Of a stretch of DNA of 64,000 bases, positions 1 to 10,692 are shown in pieces. The notes under the pieces are model-generated. The model saw only the letters and a list, made by a program, of their open reading frames with translations. It did no database searches and was not told the DNA's origin. The DNA is taken from positions 310,001 through 374,000 of the forward strand of contig BCKQ01000004.1 in assembly GCA_001600695.1 (NCBI GenBank), in the 5' to 3' direction. This stretch comes from Ascoidea asiatica. Taxonomy: Eukaryota > Ascomycota > Saccharomycetes > Ascoideales > Ascoideaceae. The translations under genes and the position numbers were made by a program. Each line of letters opens with the position of its first letter. Position 1 is the stretch's first letter.

Positions 1-1452
1 CGATGATGAATTGAAAAATTTGCTTGAAGATTCATTGATGATTTTAGTAAAATCTTCTTTGATTAATTCTTTTTTATTTGAAAATGATTGATGATCCAAA
101 GTTTCATCTAATGATTTTCCATATAGAGAAGAATCTTTTTGTTGGGGTAACATTGAATTTTGAGATGATATTAAATCAGAGCCAGAATATATTGAGTTGT
201 TATCGTTATTGTTCGAATAAGATGCAGAGAGATGTGGATTATGATTTGTAAATTCATTATAACACACAGAGGGTGAGTTTTGGGAAGGTAAATAGGATGA
301 ATTAGTAGATGTTACTGAAGATGAATGTGAATAGCTACTACTAGCTTGAGAGTGATTTGATGCTGAACTTCCTGAACTTGATCTACTTCCGGATTTTACT
401 GGAGATTGTTTTGGAGTTTTAAAAATAATTGAGTCATTGGAATTTGAATTTTGAGTCTGATTTTGATTTGAAGATAATTTAATAGTATCGAAATCAAAAG
501 AAATTTGAGAAGTTATGTCATCTTTGTTCTCTTTTATAATAGTTGGTTCATATATTTTTGAATTAGATCTTGCATAATCGGTATGATCAAGTTCCCATTC
601 TTTTCTTATTTTAATTAAATCTTTTAATAAAATATTATCACCAGCTTTTCTAATAAATTTATGTTTTAATAGTTGTTTTGCAGTTGGTCTTTCATTTGGA
701 TCTTTTTGTAAACATAATTTAATAAAATTTTGAAATTCTAAAGAATAATTTTTATTTTTTGGTAAAGCAGGAGAAGGATTTTCAGGAATTAGAAATAAAA
801 CTTTTAAAGGATGTATATTCGATAATGGAGGTTTTCCTAATGCGAATTCTATTGCAGTTATTCCAAGAGACCAAATATCAGCTTTATAATTATAATCTTG
901 TTGTAAAATAACTTCTGGAGACATCCAAAATGGAGTACCAACGAAAGTATTTCTTCTGCTTAAATTATTTGTTAACTGAGTTGCTACACCAAAATCACCA
1001 ATTTTAACATCACCATTAATATTAACTAAAACATTAGCTGCTTTAACGTCTCTATGAATTTTACTTGATTGATGTAAATAATTCAAAGCTTTTAATAATT
1101 CTCTACATAAAATTGAAATATATTTTTCTTCAAATGGTTTTGGTAATAAAAGATCAAGACAAGAACCTCCATCTAATAATTCCATTATTATCCATAGCTT
1201 AAAGCCTTTAACAAAAGAACCATAATATCTTGTTATTTGAGGAAAATTACAATTTGATAATATTGTTATTTCTTTTTGAATTTCATCTATATCTTCATCG
1301 CAAGATTCCAAATCTATTTGTTTTACAGCAACATTTATTTTTTCAATTAAATCATATCCTTTATAAACTACACCAAAAGATCCTTTACCTAATTGCTCAG
1401 ATAATTTAAATTGATCAGCAGAAAAAATTCTTTGAGATTTACTTGAATTCAT
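1..1452 (-). CDS. GCK-III family Ser/Thr protein kinase (KIC1/SPS1/Nak1 type), C-terminus cut by window edge
   Basis: The frame is open from the ATG at 1452 to base 1 (484 codons, no stop), so the gene runs off the left edge. The kinase domain fills about residues 15-275: glycine loop GKGSFG (about 22-27), Lys in VAVK (about 44), HRDVKAAN (about 133-140), DFG (about 153-155) and GTPFWMSPE in the activation segment, where SPE replaces the usual APE. The QKEI and ITRYYGS blocks and GGSCLDLL are typical of germinal-centre kinase group III, the family of yeast Kic1 and Sps1 and fission-yeast Nak1. In this family Kic1 works upstream of the NDR kinase Cbk1 in polarity and cell separation, and Sps1 works in sporulation. 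A Ser/Asn-rich tail follows. The family is clear; KIC1 versus SPS1 orthology is not. The next gene on the same strand is SSD1, a Cbk1 target. Confidence 0.9.
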   Translation of the reverse strand, partial: MNSSKSQRIFSADQFKLSEQLGKGSFGVVYKGYDLIEKINVAVKQIDLESCDEDIDEIQKEITILSNCNFPQITRYYGSFVKGFKLWIIMELLDGGSCLDLLLPKPFEEKYISILCRELLKALNYLHQSSKIHRDVKAANVLVNINGDVKIGDFGVATQLTNNLSRRNTFVGTPFWMSPEVILQQDYNYKADIWSLGITAIEFALGKPPLSNIHPLKVLFLIPENPSPALPKNKNYSLEFQNFIKLCLQKDPNERPTAKQLLKHKFIRKAGDNILLKDLIKIRKEWELDHTDYARSNSKIYEPTIIKENKDDITSQISFDFDTIKLSSNQNQTQNSNSNDSIIFKTPKQSPVKSGSRSSSGSSASNHSQASSSYSHSSSVTSTNSSYLPSQNSPSVCYNEFTNHNPHLSASYSNNNDNNSIYSGSDLISSQNSMLPQQKDSSLYGKSLDETLDHQSFSNKKELIKEDFTKIINESSSKFFNSSS

Positions 1453-3496
1453 TTTGCTTTTCTAATAAAAACAATTGCTATTGGATTTTAATTTTCAATC
1501 TTTTAACTTTTCTTTCAAAAAATACTATCAAGAATATATATACTGTATAAATCTTTTTAAATGATTTCGAATCTATTTAAGATATAGACAAATCAAAAAA
1601 ATAAAGCAACTTTTCCACTATTAGTAACTTTAATATTTTGTTTTAAATAAAATTTAATAACACCAGTATTGCATTGATTTGTTGAAATCAATTTTACAAT
1701 TTTATTTAAAAGAAAGTTTCTTTAAGGTTTGTAAACTGGCAGGGATAATATGTTCAAGAAATACTAATGTTTTTGACAATTTCTTTTCTTGATTCACTTG
1801 TAATTAACAGGAGTTGTTTATTTTGATTAGCTTTTCTCTTTGACTAATATCATACTGCGTATGCATACAAATCATTATTTATTTCAATGATGTTAGGAGT
1901 CGATAAATAGAATTACAATGGTGTATCATTAGTTGTCTGATACATATCCTTTAATAACGTAAGTTTCTCTTCCCAATAAAACCCAAATCAGTTGGAATTT
2001 GGAAAATAATCCTGATATGAATCAGCAAAAAAGGTTTTGTTTGTGTTTACAATTTACCTAATCAGGAACATTTTTCACAAAATGCAACACTGCGTTGAAT
2101 ACTGCTTAGAACGCGCACATTCCAGCTGGATTCTGCATCCGTCAACGCACCGCCCATTAAAGCTTCCCTCATTAGGTAGTTCCGGGTTTAAAATTCCCAG
2201 TTTTGGATTTCCAAAGGTTAAAAATTCTAGTTTATTAAAATTTCACAAGAATTTTAATAACAATTTTTAATCATATTCTGTGCAAGAATTTAAAAAAGGA
2301 TTTCCACAAGAATTTCGACAATTATGTAAATTCGCCCGAGGCAATCCTCTACAATTATGATCATTCATTTTTTTTATTTTGGCGAAAAAAGGTTTAAAGG
2401 TTGAAATTGGCATAGAAAATGAAAATCAAAACAATAAATTTATTTGATTCTCAAAAGTGGATAGAAGTATTTCTTGAAGTGTTATCAATTCGAATTATTT
2501 TTAACTGCGATCTTCCGAAACATTTGAGCCTCAAGTTTCATAATTTTTATACTAGTAAATATTCACTTCTTAGATCTTTTTTCTAAACCGTTTTAACCCA
2601 AGAAAAAATTCGCCTGATTGATATTTTCTTCGTCAGCAGAGATTTAGGGCATACATTTAGGACACACGTTTAAGACAGATTTAGGGATTGTCTGATGGAG
2701 AAACAATTTAAAATTCAAATTTAGGATTAAAATTTAGGATTTAAATTTAGAATGAATATTTTCGGATCATTCCTTGTATGAAAAATATATTATGATCGAA
2801 TATCCTCCTTGAGATAAAGCAGATGGAAAAGTTTGTGAATATAATTCTTCAAAGAATGTGATATTGATGTATTGTAGTATCATTGAAAATCAACTATTTT
2901 GATTAATGCTTTGGGTTAGCTTATTATGTTTTTTGCTTATTTAATTTTTAAAGAGATTAATTAAAATAGGTTACCGTATTTGTAAAACAGGTATATAAAT
3001 ATATAGATATATATGTATTAGGTAAGCTTAATGATAAAAAAAGGTTAAAACAAAAAATTTTTAATAAAAAAAAATGAAGGATCAAACAATAATAAAAGTT
3101 AAAAGTAAATCAAAAGTAAATCAAAATTAAAATTAAAAGATATTAAAGTTAAAATTAAAATCATAGCTCAAATTCTAAGTAGAATTAAAACTAAAAATCA
3201 ATTAAAAATAAAAATAGAATTTTAGTAATAAAAGTAAATCAAAACAAAAAAAAAAAGTAAAAATAAAATAAAAAATCAAATTAAAATCAGATAAAATTAA
3301 ATAAAAAAAAGCAGAAAGAGCTTATTCATTACTAATGAGAAAAATATAAAATGAAAATGCAATTGGAAACAATCGAAAAAAAAATTTGAAGCACAAAACA
3401 GCATACTATCTGAAAAATCCTTTCAATTGAATTTAATTCGTTTAACATTGCCAATAATAATAAATTTATCAAATCAATGTTAAAAACGTTCCAGCC
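1453..3496. other. Intergenic region between kinase promoter and SSD1 3' end
   Basis: No convincing gene is seen in these 2 kb. The part next to 1452 is the kinase 5' region. A short GC-richer patch lies near 2080-2200. A cluster of ATTTAGG words sits at 2642-2751. The stretch 3040-3310 is extremely A-rich on the plus strand, with reiterated AAAATTAAA and AAAGTAAATC words, and is probably SSD1 3' flank. An open frame of 77 codons at 2037-2270 has no recognisable similarity and a non-ATG start. Confidence 0.6.
2642..2751 (+). repeat. Cluster of ATTTAGG words
   Basis: ATTTAGG occurs exactly at 2642, 2655, 2679, 2719 and 2732, followed by ATTTAGA at 2745. The spacing is irregular, so this is an interspersed short-word cluster rather than a clean tandem repeat. 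It lies about 1.2 kb upstream of the kinase start. Confidence 0.6.
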
Positions 3497-6400
3497 TTAT
3501 TTGGTATAACTAGCGAATGGATTAACCGCACGAACAGTTAAACATGGTAAAGCCATTCCAATTTCAGCCCTTAATAAAATAGGTACTTGACGTGATTCAT
3601 GAATTTCTTGAACACAATAGTTTCCTTCAACTCTAGTGATTATATCAGTTAAATATGGTTTTAATGGACCATCACCATCTATTTCACCACAACTTTCTTT
3701 AGATTCTTCACTTTGAGATATTACATTAGATCCTGAAACAACTCTTTGAGGTTTTATAACTTCACCAGAGCTATCACCTTCAGGCTTGATTGGAGAATTT
3801 GGTAAACTTTGAGATCCAGTTGAATCCTTTTCAAGATTACCTTTTGATAAATCATCTGGTAATAATACTTTTGGTATAGTTAAATGTAATTTATTTAACT
3901 TTTCTATTAATTCTTCTGATCCAATTTGTCTTTTAGATAATTTAGCCTTCTTTTGATATGAAGCTGCTTCTAAAGCAGATGTTCTAAATTTATTTTTGAT
4001 CGAAGTTCTGTATGATAAAGGTTGTTTTTCATCAACAGGAATGAATGTAGCTGAATCAACACCTTTTTCCCAAAATAATTCTAAAACTTTCTTGTTTTTA
4101 TCAAATTCCGCTTTAAGTAATGGAAGTTGATCACCATGAACTCTTTTTTCAATACCAAGTTCTGGAATTAAAACATCAAATGATGATTCATAAACCTGTA
4201 ATACTGTTCCTATACATAATAATTGCCCAGTAGATTCACTCATGGAATTTATAGTTTGGGATAAAAGTAAATGAATTGATTGTTCTTGTGCACTTTTAGA
4301 ACAATCTTTTTTGAAATTACAGTATTCAGCTGTCATTCTTAAAGATTCAACATCTTCTTTGAATTCACTTTCTCCTGCTAATACTGCTTTTACTTGTCTA
4401 TGAACAATTAAATCAGCATATCTTCTTGACGGAGAAGTAAAATGTGTATATAAAGGTAAATTAAAATAATAATGTCCATACATTTCGGAATCAACTTTTC
4501 CAGCAACATAATATTTACCTCTATTTAAACATTTACTTAATAATACTTCAACACATTTTCTTTGAGTATCGTCTGTAATAGATAAAATACTATTTTGTAA
4601 AGTATCCGAAGTTGATGCATCAAGTGTTAATCCTAATGTTGCAATCTTTCTCAAAAATGTTTCAAATTTAGCCAATGTTGGTATTGGGTCTCTTCTCAAA
4701 AATGCTTTATCACCTAATTTAGCATATATTTTTTGAGCAATTGTTGCATTAACTTTATGATAAATTTCTTCAATTACAGAATAAGATAAATTGTTATTAA
4801 AAATGTTTAAATCAAGTCTGATCATTTCATCATCGAATTGATCTAATAAAGTTAATACAGGAGTATTTTCAAGATGATTATTTCTTAATCTTTGACGTCT
4901 GAATTCTTTTGAGATTAGAGCAAGGGTTCTAATATAATCAGCAGTAGCAGAAGAGATTCCTTGATTGATTTTACCTTTTATTAAAATATCATCCATTTCA
5001 TCATATGTAATGATTTGTTTTGGATTGATAATACTTTCACCAATCCAAACATCATCAATTTCAAAGCTATTTGTATCAATTTGGAAAACTGTAGATAATG
5101 ATAAAGATTCTTGACCTTCTGCAAAACTGATAAGATCAATAATTTTTTTAGGAAGCAAATTTTTGATAACATTTTGAATAAGATGAACAGAAATGTTTCT
5201 TTTTTTAATTTTCTTATCGAGTAATGTTCCTGCTTTGACAAAATAACTAACATCAGCAACATGTACACCAATTTCAATTTTATCATCATTAAGTCTTTCA
5301 ATATGAATTGCACTATCAGAGATTTCGCCAGTTGGAGTTAAACCAATTACATATTCATGTTCAAATACTCTTCTATTTTGATCTTTTAATCCATCTTCAA
5401 TGTTTGGTAAATCATTAAATAATGCCAAGTCTTTTTGAGTAACACGTTCACCAGGATCAGCAAATTCATCACCAAGAAAATTATTATCTCTTAATATAGA
5501 TTTAATTTCTGTTTTTGGATCTTCAATTGAACCTAATTGACTAATTAAAGTTCCAAAAGGATGTAATGAAGTAATGGGCCAACGTTTAATAGAGGCAACA
5601 AATAATTTATCGGAATATTTATCATGATTTTGAACAAAATCTTTTGGAGCTTGTTCTGTTGGAATAGCAATTAAAGGAACTTTTTTATCAGTTGGTTTAA
5701 ACCAAACAATTTTTGGAGCTCTACCAGAATTATTATTTGAATTATCTTTAGATTGTTGAGAAGGACGAACAAGACCAAGAGTACCTGCAAATAATTGACT
5801 AGGAATACGATCAATTACAGCTACAACATGGCCAGCAAATAATGGTTTATAATTATCATTAATTTCTTCTTCCTCGACCAAAAGTAAAGATTGACCTTCA
5901 ACTTCAACATCATCATTTTTTTTTTGAGTTGGTCTTTGTTTAAGAGAGCCTCTTCTTTTAATTGGTCTTGGAACACCATGGACATTATCAACAGTTGTTG
6001 AACCTTTTGAAGAATTATCATTTTCCGTCGAACCCGAAAAAGTACTTGCATCGTTATGTAAATCGTCATTTGGAGCAGAAGAAATTCCAAAATCTTTTCT
6101 TTTTCTTTTTTCTTCTTTTTCTCTTTTACTACTCCAAACTTCATCAACAACTAATAATTCAACAGCAACTAAATCACCTTCTAAAGCTCTATTACGATCT
6201 TTTGAACCACAAATATAAATATCAGCATCCAATAAACCATCAGTCGAAACATAGGCATCAGATCTATTTTTTTTATTAACACGTAAAATACCAGTTACTA
6301 GACGACCATCATTAATTAATTCTGGTAAAGAACTTTGAGGTAAATAAGGAGCGAATAAAGACTTTCTTTGTGGACCTTGAGAAACAGAATTATTACCAAA

Positions 6401-7858
6401 TTGAGATTGATTTGGAAAACCAGGTAATTGAAAACCTTGAATTGAAGACATTGAAGAAAATGATCCTGCGCCAAAAGAAGATTTACCTCTATGGCCAGGA
6501 GTGAAAGAGGGAATTTCTAAAGTGTTATTATAATCAGAAGTATTTTGTTGATTATTATTAATATTTTGTTGATTATTATTATTGTTATTATTATTGTTAT
6601 TAATATTAATTGGACCTTTTAGATTACCTAAAGATTGAGAATTTGTTAATTTATGTTGAATTTGATTTTGAACAGGCATTAAATTTTGATTTTGGTTAGA
6701 TTGATTATTTGATTGATTATTATTTGATTGTTGAATTCTCCAATTTGAGTTAATATTAGAATTATCATAATTTCTACTAGCATTTTTAAAATGGCCAGAA
6801 GATGGTTTTCTTTCATGCAAAGAACTGTTATTACGACTATGAGATGGAGTACGATTTGAATCAGAAGAACTTGAAGAATTTCTTTGATGACCACCAAACA
6901 TTGGTTGTGGAGGTAATAAAGATTCTGAATTTGAATTTGAAGGAATAGGACTGGAATTAGAAGAAGGTGGAAATTGAAATGAATTTACAGAAGGTTTATC
7001 ATTTACTTGATTATTTTGTTTGTTTTGAGAAGGAGATGTTGGAGTTTTTGGAAATTGAAAACCTGGAGGAGGTAAAATATTTTCAATAGTTGATTCATTG
7101 ATTTTTGCAGGAGAATTATTTAATTGATTTGGATTTCTTTGAGATTGAGCAATTTGAGCAGCTTTTTTGGCTTCATTTAAACCTAAAGAGTGTCTTCTGG
7201 AATGACCTCCACCACCACCAGAACTTTTTTGACGTTGATGACTTGGAGAATTAGGTAAATTTAAATTTAATATATTATTATTATTATTATTATTATTAGG
7301 ATTAGTATTTTGCTGCTGTTGAGATTGAGATTGTTGTTGTTGATTTGGAAATACACTATAAGATTGAGAAGTTTTATGAGCAGGAGATGGATTAAGATTT
7401 AATTGTGGAATTGGTGGAACATTCAAACCATTATTTGGTAAGGCAAAAGAGCCCATAGAACCCATTGTTGAAGAAGATTGAGATCTTCTATGAGAACGTT
7501 TTTGATTTTTTTTATTTTGGTTATTATTTTGATTTTGATTTTGATTTTGATTTTGATTGTTATTATTATTATTGTTTTGATGTTGATTCATCATAAAATT
7601 TTGTTGAGCAGCTTGTTGTTGTAAGATTTGCTGTTGTTGTTGTTGAACAATTTCTAATTGACGCTGTAGAGCAAACTGTTCAATCATTAAAGTTGTTAAA
7701 TCACTTGGTGATCTTCTGTGAGCAATATGTAATTGTTTTTTTCTATTCCTGGATTGATTTTGACCTTGTTTACTGGGAATATTCTCAGAACCAGGAACCT
7801 GAAGAGTATTATTAACATTATTATTATTGTTATTATTGTTATTGCTATTAGATTCCAT
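3497..7858 (-). CDS. SSD1: Ssd1, RNB-fold mRNA-binding translational repressor
   Basis: A 1453-residue protein of the SSD1 family, close to the yeast length of about 1250 plus expanded Gln/Asn tracts. Ssd1 binds mRNAs of cell-wall and polarity proteins and represses them until Cbk1 phosphorylates it. The first 500 or so residues are Q/N/S-rich and carry many HxRxxS-type sites, including HSRRHS and HERKPS, which fit the Cbk1 consensus. There are two FQFP motifs of the [YF]xFP Cbk1 docking type. Cold-shock-like domains and an RNB domain follow, ending with the GVHVADVSYFV block and the TSPSRRYADLIVHRQ block. The position that carries the catalytic Asp cluster in active RNase II/Dis3 enzymes reads SDSAIHIE here, so the nuclease is predicted inactive, as known for Ssd1. 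The start is the ATG at 7858, in a normal AT-rich context. Confidence 0.97.
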   Translation of the reverse strand: MESNSNNNNNNNNNVNNTLQVPGSENIPSKQGQNQSRNRKKQLHIAHRRSPSDLTTLMIEQFALQRQLEIVQQQQQQILQQQAAQQNFMMNQHQNNNNNNNQNQNQNQNQNNNQNKKNQKRSHRRSQSSSTMGSMGSFALPNNGLNVPPIPQLNLNPSPAHKTSQSYSVFPNQQQQSQSQQQQNTNPNNNNNNNNILNLNLPNSPSHQRQKSSGGGGGHSRRHSLGLNEAKKAAQIAQSQRNPNQLNNSPAKINESTIENILPPPGFQFPKTPTSPSQNKQNNQVNDKPSVNSFQFPPSSNSSPIPSNSNSESLLPPQPMFGGHQRNSSSSSDSNRTPSHSRNNSSLHERKPSSGHFKNASRNYDNSNINSNWRIQQSNNNQSNNQSNQNQNLMPVQNQIQHKLTNSQSLGNLKGPININNNNNNNNNNQQNINNNQQNTSDYNNTLEIPSFTPGHRGKSSFGAGSFSSMSSIQGFQLPGFPNQSQFGNNSVSQGPQRKSLFAPYLPQSSLPELINDGRLVTGILRVNKKNRSDAYVSTDGLLDADIYICGSKDRNRALEGDLVAVELLVVDEVWSSKREKEEKRKRKDFGISSAPNDDLHNDASTFSGSTENDNSSKGSTTVDNVHGVPRPIKRRGSLKQRPTQKKNDDVEVEGQSLLLVEEEEINDNYKPLFAGHVVAVIDRIPSQLFAGTLGLVRPSQQSKDNSNNNSGRAPKIVWFKPTDKKVPLIAIPTEQAPKDFVQNHDKYSDKLFVASIKRWPITSLHPFGTLISQLGSIEDPKTEIKSILRDNNFLGDEFADPGERVTQKDLALFNDLPNIEDGLKDQNRRVFEHEYVIGLTPTGEISDSAIHIERLNDDKIEIGVHVADVSYFVKAGTLLDKKIKKRNISVHLIQNVIKNLLPKKIIDLISFAEGQESLSLSTVFQIDTNSFEIDDVWIGESIINPKQIITYDEMDDILIKGKINQGISSATADYIRTLALISKEFRRQRLRNNHLENTPVLTLLDQFDDEMIRLDLNIFNNNLSYSVIEEIYHKVNATIAQKIYAKLGDKAFLRRDPIPTLAKFETFLRKIATLGLTLDASTSDTLQNSILSITDDTQRKCVEVLLSKCLNRGKYYVAGKVDSEMYGHYYFNLPLYTHFTSPSRRYADLIVHRQVKAVLAGESEFKEDVESLRMTAEYCNFKKDCSKSAQEQSIHLLLSQTINSMSESTGQLLCIGTVLQVYESSFDVLIPELGIEKRVHGDQLPLLKAEFDKNKKVLELFWEKGVDSATFIPVDEKQPLSYRTSIKNKFRTSALEAASYQKKAKLSKRQIGSEELIEKLNKLHLTIPKVLLPDDLSKGNLEKDSTGSQSLPNSPIKPEGDSSGEVIKPQRVVSGSNVISQSEESKESCGEIDGDGPLKPYLTDIITRVEGNYCVQEIHESRQVPILLRAEIGMALPCLTVRAVNPFASYTK

Positions 7859-9435
7859 TTTTAAGAGGATTATGTTATTTAAGAAGAAAAAAAATAATAT
7901 TAATAGTAGTAATAGTAATTGAAGTACTAATAATAAGCTAAGTAAAAATGATTGATTGAGTAATTAAAAAAAAATATTAAACTAGGTAAGTAAGTGAGTA
8001 AGAAGATATTGAATTATATAATTGATGAATTAAAATTAAATGAATGAAGATAAAAAAGGGATATAATTCAAAAATAGGCTAAAAATAATTCAATTTGAAT
8101 TATTATAATTGATAAAGATTTGAATTAAGCAATTGATTGATTAAATTAATTGATTAATTGAATTGATTGCTTGATGTAGTAGTAGATGAGATAGATTTAT
8201 TCAATTGATTAATTTTCAAGAACGAATTTGATTAAAAACACGTTTTAGGTAATGAAGAAGAAATAAAAAGAATTAAGATGATATTAGTTTTGATTAATAA
8301 TAATATATTTAGATAGATAGATATAGATATAAATATAAATATAAATATAAATATAAATATAGATCGATGGATTGATAGGTAGTTAGATAGATAGATAGAT
8401 AGATAAATAATTAATAAGGAATAGTAATGATTTGGGGGATAGAATATACAATACAATACCAGGAATATGATTAAGATTCAAGTGTTTAATTGAAAATGGT
8501 CATAAATTATTAGTAGAAAAAAATAAATTGACAGAGAGATGATAGAAATAGACCTGATAAACTTGGTAGACTTTGAATATATTCTATTGATTTCAGTAGT
8601 GGAATTTGTATCAATTACTTAATTATTGACAATTGAAAGTGAAATTGACTACTAGCTATTAACTGTTAGTTATTAGTTATTGAAGATTGAATATTGAATA
8701 TTAAGTAAATTATAAATTTTCCAGTATGCAATGGACTAAAATTCTGCTTTAGAATGCCAGAAGATATTCTTATTATTCTTATTATTCTTCTGCTTCTTAC
8801 TATTAAATTTTTTTTCTTAAGTGTGGTAGTGGTAATAAATAATGTGAGTTTGCTACGGTGGGTGTTAACTGTCACAAGAATAATACAATAATACAATAAT
8901 AATAATAATACAATGCCAGTTTCCTCGCACATTTCTCTGTGGGCACTGGTCTGGACGCTGGCCTGGGCAACGGAGTACTCACTGCGTGAGTCTCATACGG
9001 TCCATGCTGCTCTGGTTGGCCACTCTGGCCGTGGTGAGCCACTCGCGGCTGGAGATTTCTTGCTTCAGAAAGAAAGAATTGGATCCGGTTCCGTGATGCG
9101 GTGCGGTGCCTCTGACTATGGTTTGCTCTGGCGGTGATGCCATCTGGCTACTTGCTATAAATAGCCTTTTCTTCTTTCTTTCTCTGTGTACTTTACCGTC
9201 ATTCCCTTCTCCACCACCAAAATACTGAATCTTTTACCAGTTATTACAATAGTGCTCTCACTATTATTGCTCTTTCTTTAAAGAAGTCACCTGATACATT
9301 TATTTTTTCTCTCATTATTTTGGTATATACGGTATTCAATTGCCAAGAAAAGTATTTTATTTACAGTCGGAATTAGACTAGAATATATTACTATATATGG
9401 AATAGATATACTGTATAAAGTATTCTGTATAAATA
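7859..9435. promoter_or_regulatory. SSD1 upstream region with microsatellites and a GC island
   Basis: This 1.6-kb gap holds the SSD1 promoter and the LPX1 3' end. Low-complexity blocks are TATAAA-type repeats near 8322-8362 and GATA-type repeats near 8384-8407. From about 8905 to 9160 the base composition changes sharply to GC-rich, with the inverted pair CGGTTCCG inside. An open frame of 74 codons there (8913-9137) shows no similarity I can recognise. No RNA gene could be identified. Confidence 0.55.
8310..8410. repeat. Microsatellites (TATAAA)n and (GATA)n
   Basis: TATAAA units run in tandem from about 8322 to 8362. A block of GATA units follows near 8384-8407. Both are imperfect at the edges. 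Confidence 0.85.
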
Positions 9436-10692
9436 TTAAAATTTTGATTTCTGATTATCAATTTTAATATTACCTAATTTTTCATTCAATTTAATTTCAT
9501 ACAATAGATTGAATAAATTTTCTCTGACATTTGGATCATTTTTGTTTAAGTTATTTTTTGAAATAAAATTATTAACATTTTCTTTTTCAAAAGTATAATC
9601 ATTTAAAAGTTTTTTACTATTTTCATTGAAATTATTAATTAAAATTTCAATTAGACTATCCGGATCTTCACAATTAACTAAATGTTCACCATTTTTAATT
9701 TCAATTTTTTTGAAGTTTTTAATATTAACTTTAAGAAAATTATAAACCTCATAATTATTCCATTTACTTTTATCACCAATGATATGTATAACTTGAATTT
9801 TATTCGAAATTGAATTTAAAAAAAATTTATTTAAATTATTTTGATTTTGTATTAAACTATTTGATAATTCAATATCATCACCAATTGAATTTGAAAGATA
9901 TGAAATCATTTGTTGTTTGATATCTGTTTTTAAATGAATTTCTGATTTTTTTTTGTCTTCACTATCTTCAGTATATAAAATTTCTGATTTTAAAAAATTT
10001 TCAAGTATAATTGGATTAAATCTCTTGAAAATTGAATAGTTTTTAAAATAATTTTCGCATTCTTTTAAATTTTTAAAATCTGTTTTGATTATTTTATTTA
10101 AAATTTTAAATCTTTTGAAAACTATATTCAAATCTTCTCTATTAATATAAATTACTGGATCTATAGCAAAAACTAAATTGATCAAATTTGGTTCTAAACT
10201 TGCAGCATAAAGTGCTTGATATCCACCCATTGAATGTCCAATTAATATATTTGTTTCCTTTATATAATTATCATTATAATTGAAATTCATTTCTGTTTTA
10301 ATAATTTTGATTAAATCATTTGAACTATCTTTCCATTCATATTCAACACCTAGTTTATTTTTATTTATAATATTTGAATCTCCATGATTAACATTATCTA
10401 TAGCTATAGCCCAATTCAATTTCCATGATTTTTTTATATTTTTATTATCATATTCAAATAATTTATCAATATGATAATCCCAAATTTCTTTGTTCATTCC
10501 AGTTCCATGAAGAAAAATTAAATTAAACGGAATTCTGTTGTCTTTATTGTTATCTTTATCTTTTTCTTTTTTCTCAAACTTATTATAAACAATTTTTAAT
10601 TTATCATTTGGTAATAAAGTTGATCCTTTATATCTTGATTCATTGGCATCAATCACTTTTACTGTTTTTATATAGTATTCATTCATTTTCAT
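9436..10692 (-). CDS. LPX1: Alpha/beta-hydrolase, Lpx1-like peroxisomal lipase
   Basis: A 418-residue alpha/beta-hydrolase. The segment LIFLHGTGMNKEIWD (from about residue 58) forms the oxyanion-hole loop, GHSMGG (about 152-157) is the nucleophile elbow with Ser154, and GEHLV near residue 350 supplies the likely catalytic His. Overall layout and size fit yeast Lpx1 (387 residues), a lipase of the peroxisomal matrix. The last three residues are SKF, which fits the relaxed PTS1 pattern [SAC][KRH][LMF], so peroxisomal import is plausible. The start is the ATG at 10692; a second ATG lies two codons downstream. It is divergent from malate synthase, with the LTR element inserted in between. Another alpha/beta-hydrolase of the same fold cannot be excluded. 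Confidence 0.75.
   Translation of the reverse strand: MKMNEYYIKTVKVIDANESRYKGSTLLPNDKLKIVYNKFEKKEKDKDNNKDNRIPFNLIFLHGTGMNKEIWDYHIDKLFEYDNKNIKKSWKLNWAIAIDNVNHGDSNIINKNKLGVEYEWKDSSNDLIKIIKTEMNFNYNDNYIKETNILIGHSMGGYQALYAASLEPNLINLVFAIDPVIYINREDLNIVFKRFKILNKIIKTDFKNLKECENYFKNYSIFKRFNPIILENFLKSEILYTEDSEDKKKSEIHLKTDIKQQMISYLSNSIGDDIELSNSLIQNQNNLNKFFLNSISNKIQVIHIIGDKSKWNNYEVYNFLKVNIKNFKKIEIKNGEHLVNCEDPDSLIEILINNFNENSKKLLNDYTFEKENVNNFISKNNLNKNDPNVRENLFNLLYEIKLNEKLGNIKIDNQKSKF

Noticed and set aside
8310-8410. TATAAA/GATA repeats as a regulatory array for GATA factors
   Set aside because: The pattern is plain microsatellite; regular period and flanking decay point to slippage, not selected sites.
8913-9137. 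Open frame of 74 codons in the GC island upstream of SSD1
   Set aside because: Codon use is unlike the AT-rich genes, there is no recognisable domain, and it coincides exactly with a composition island. Probably chance.
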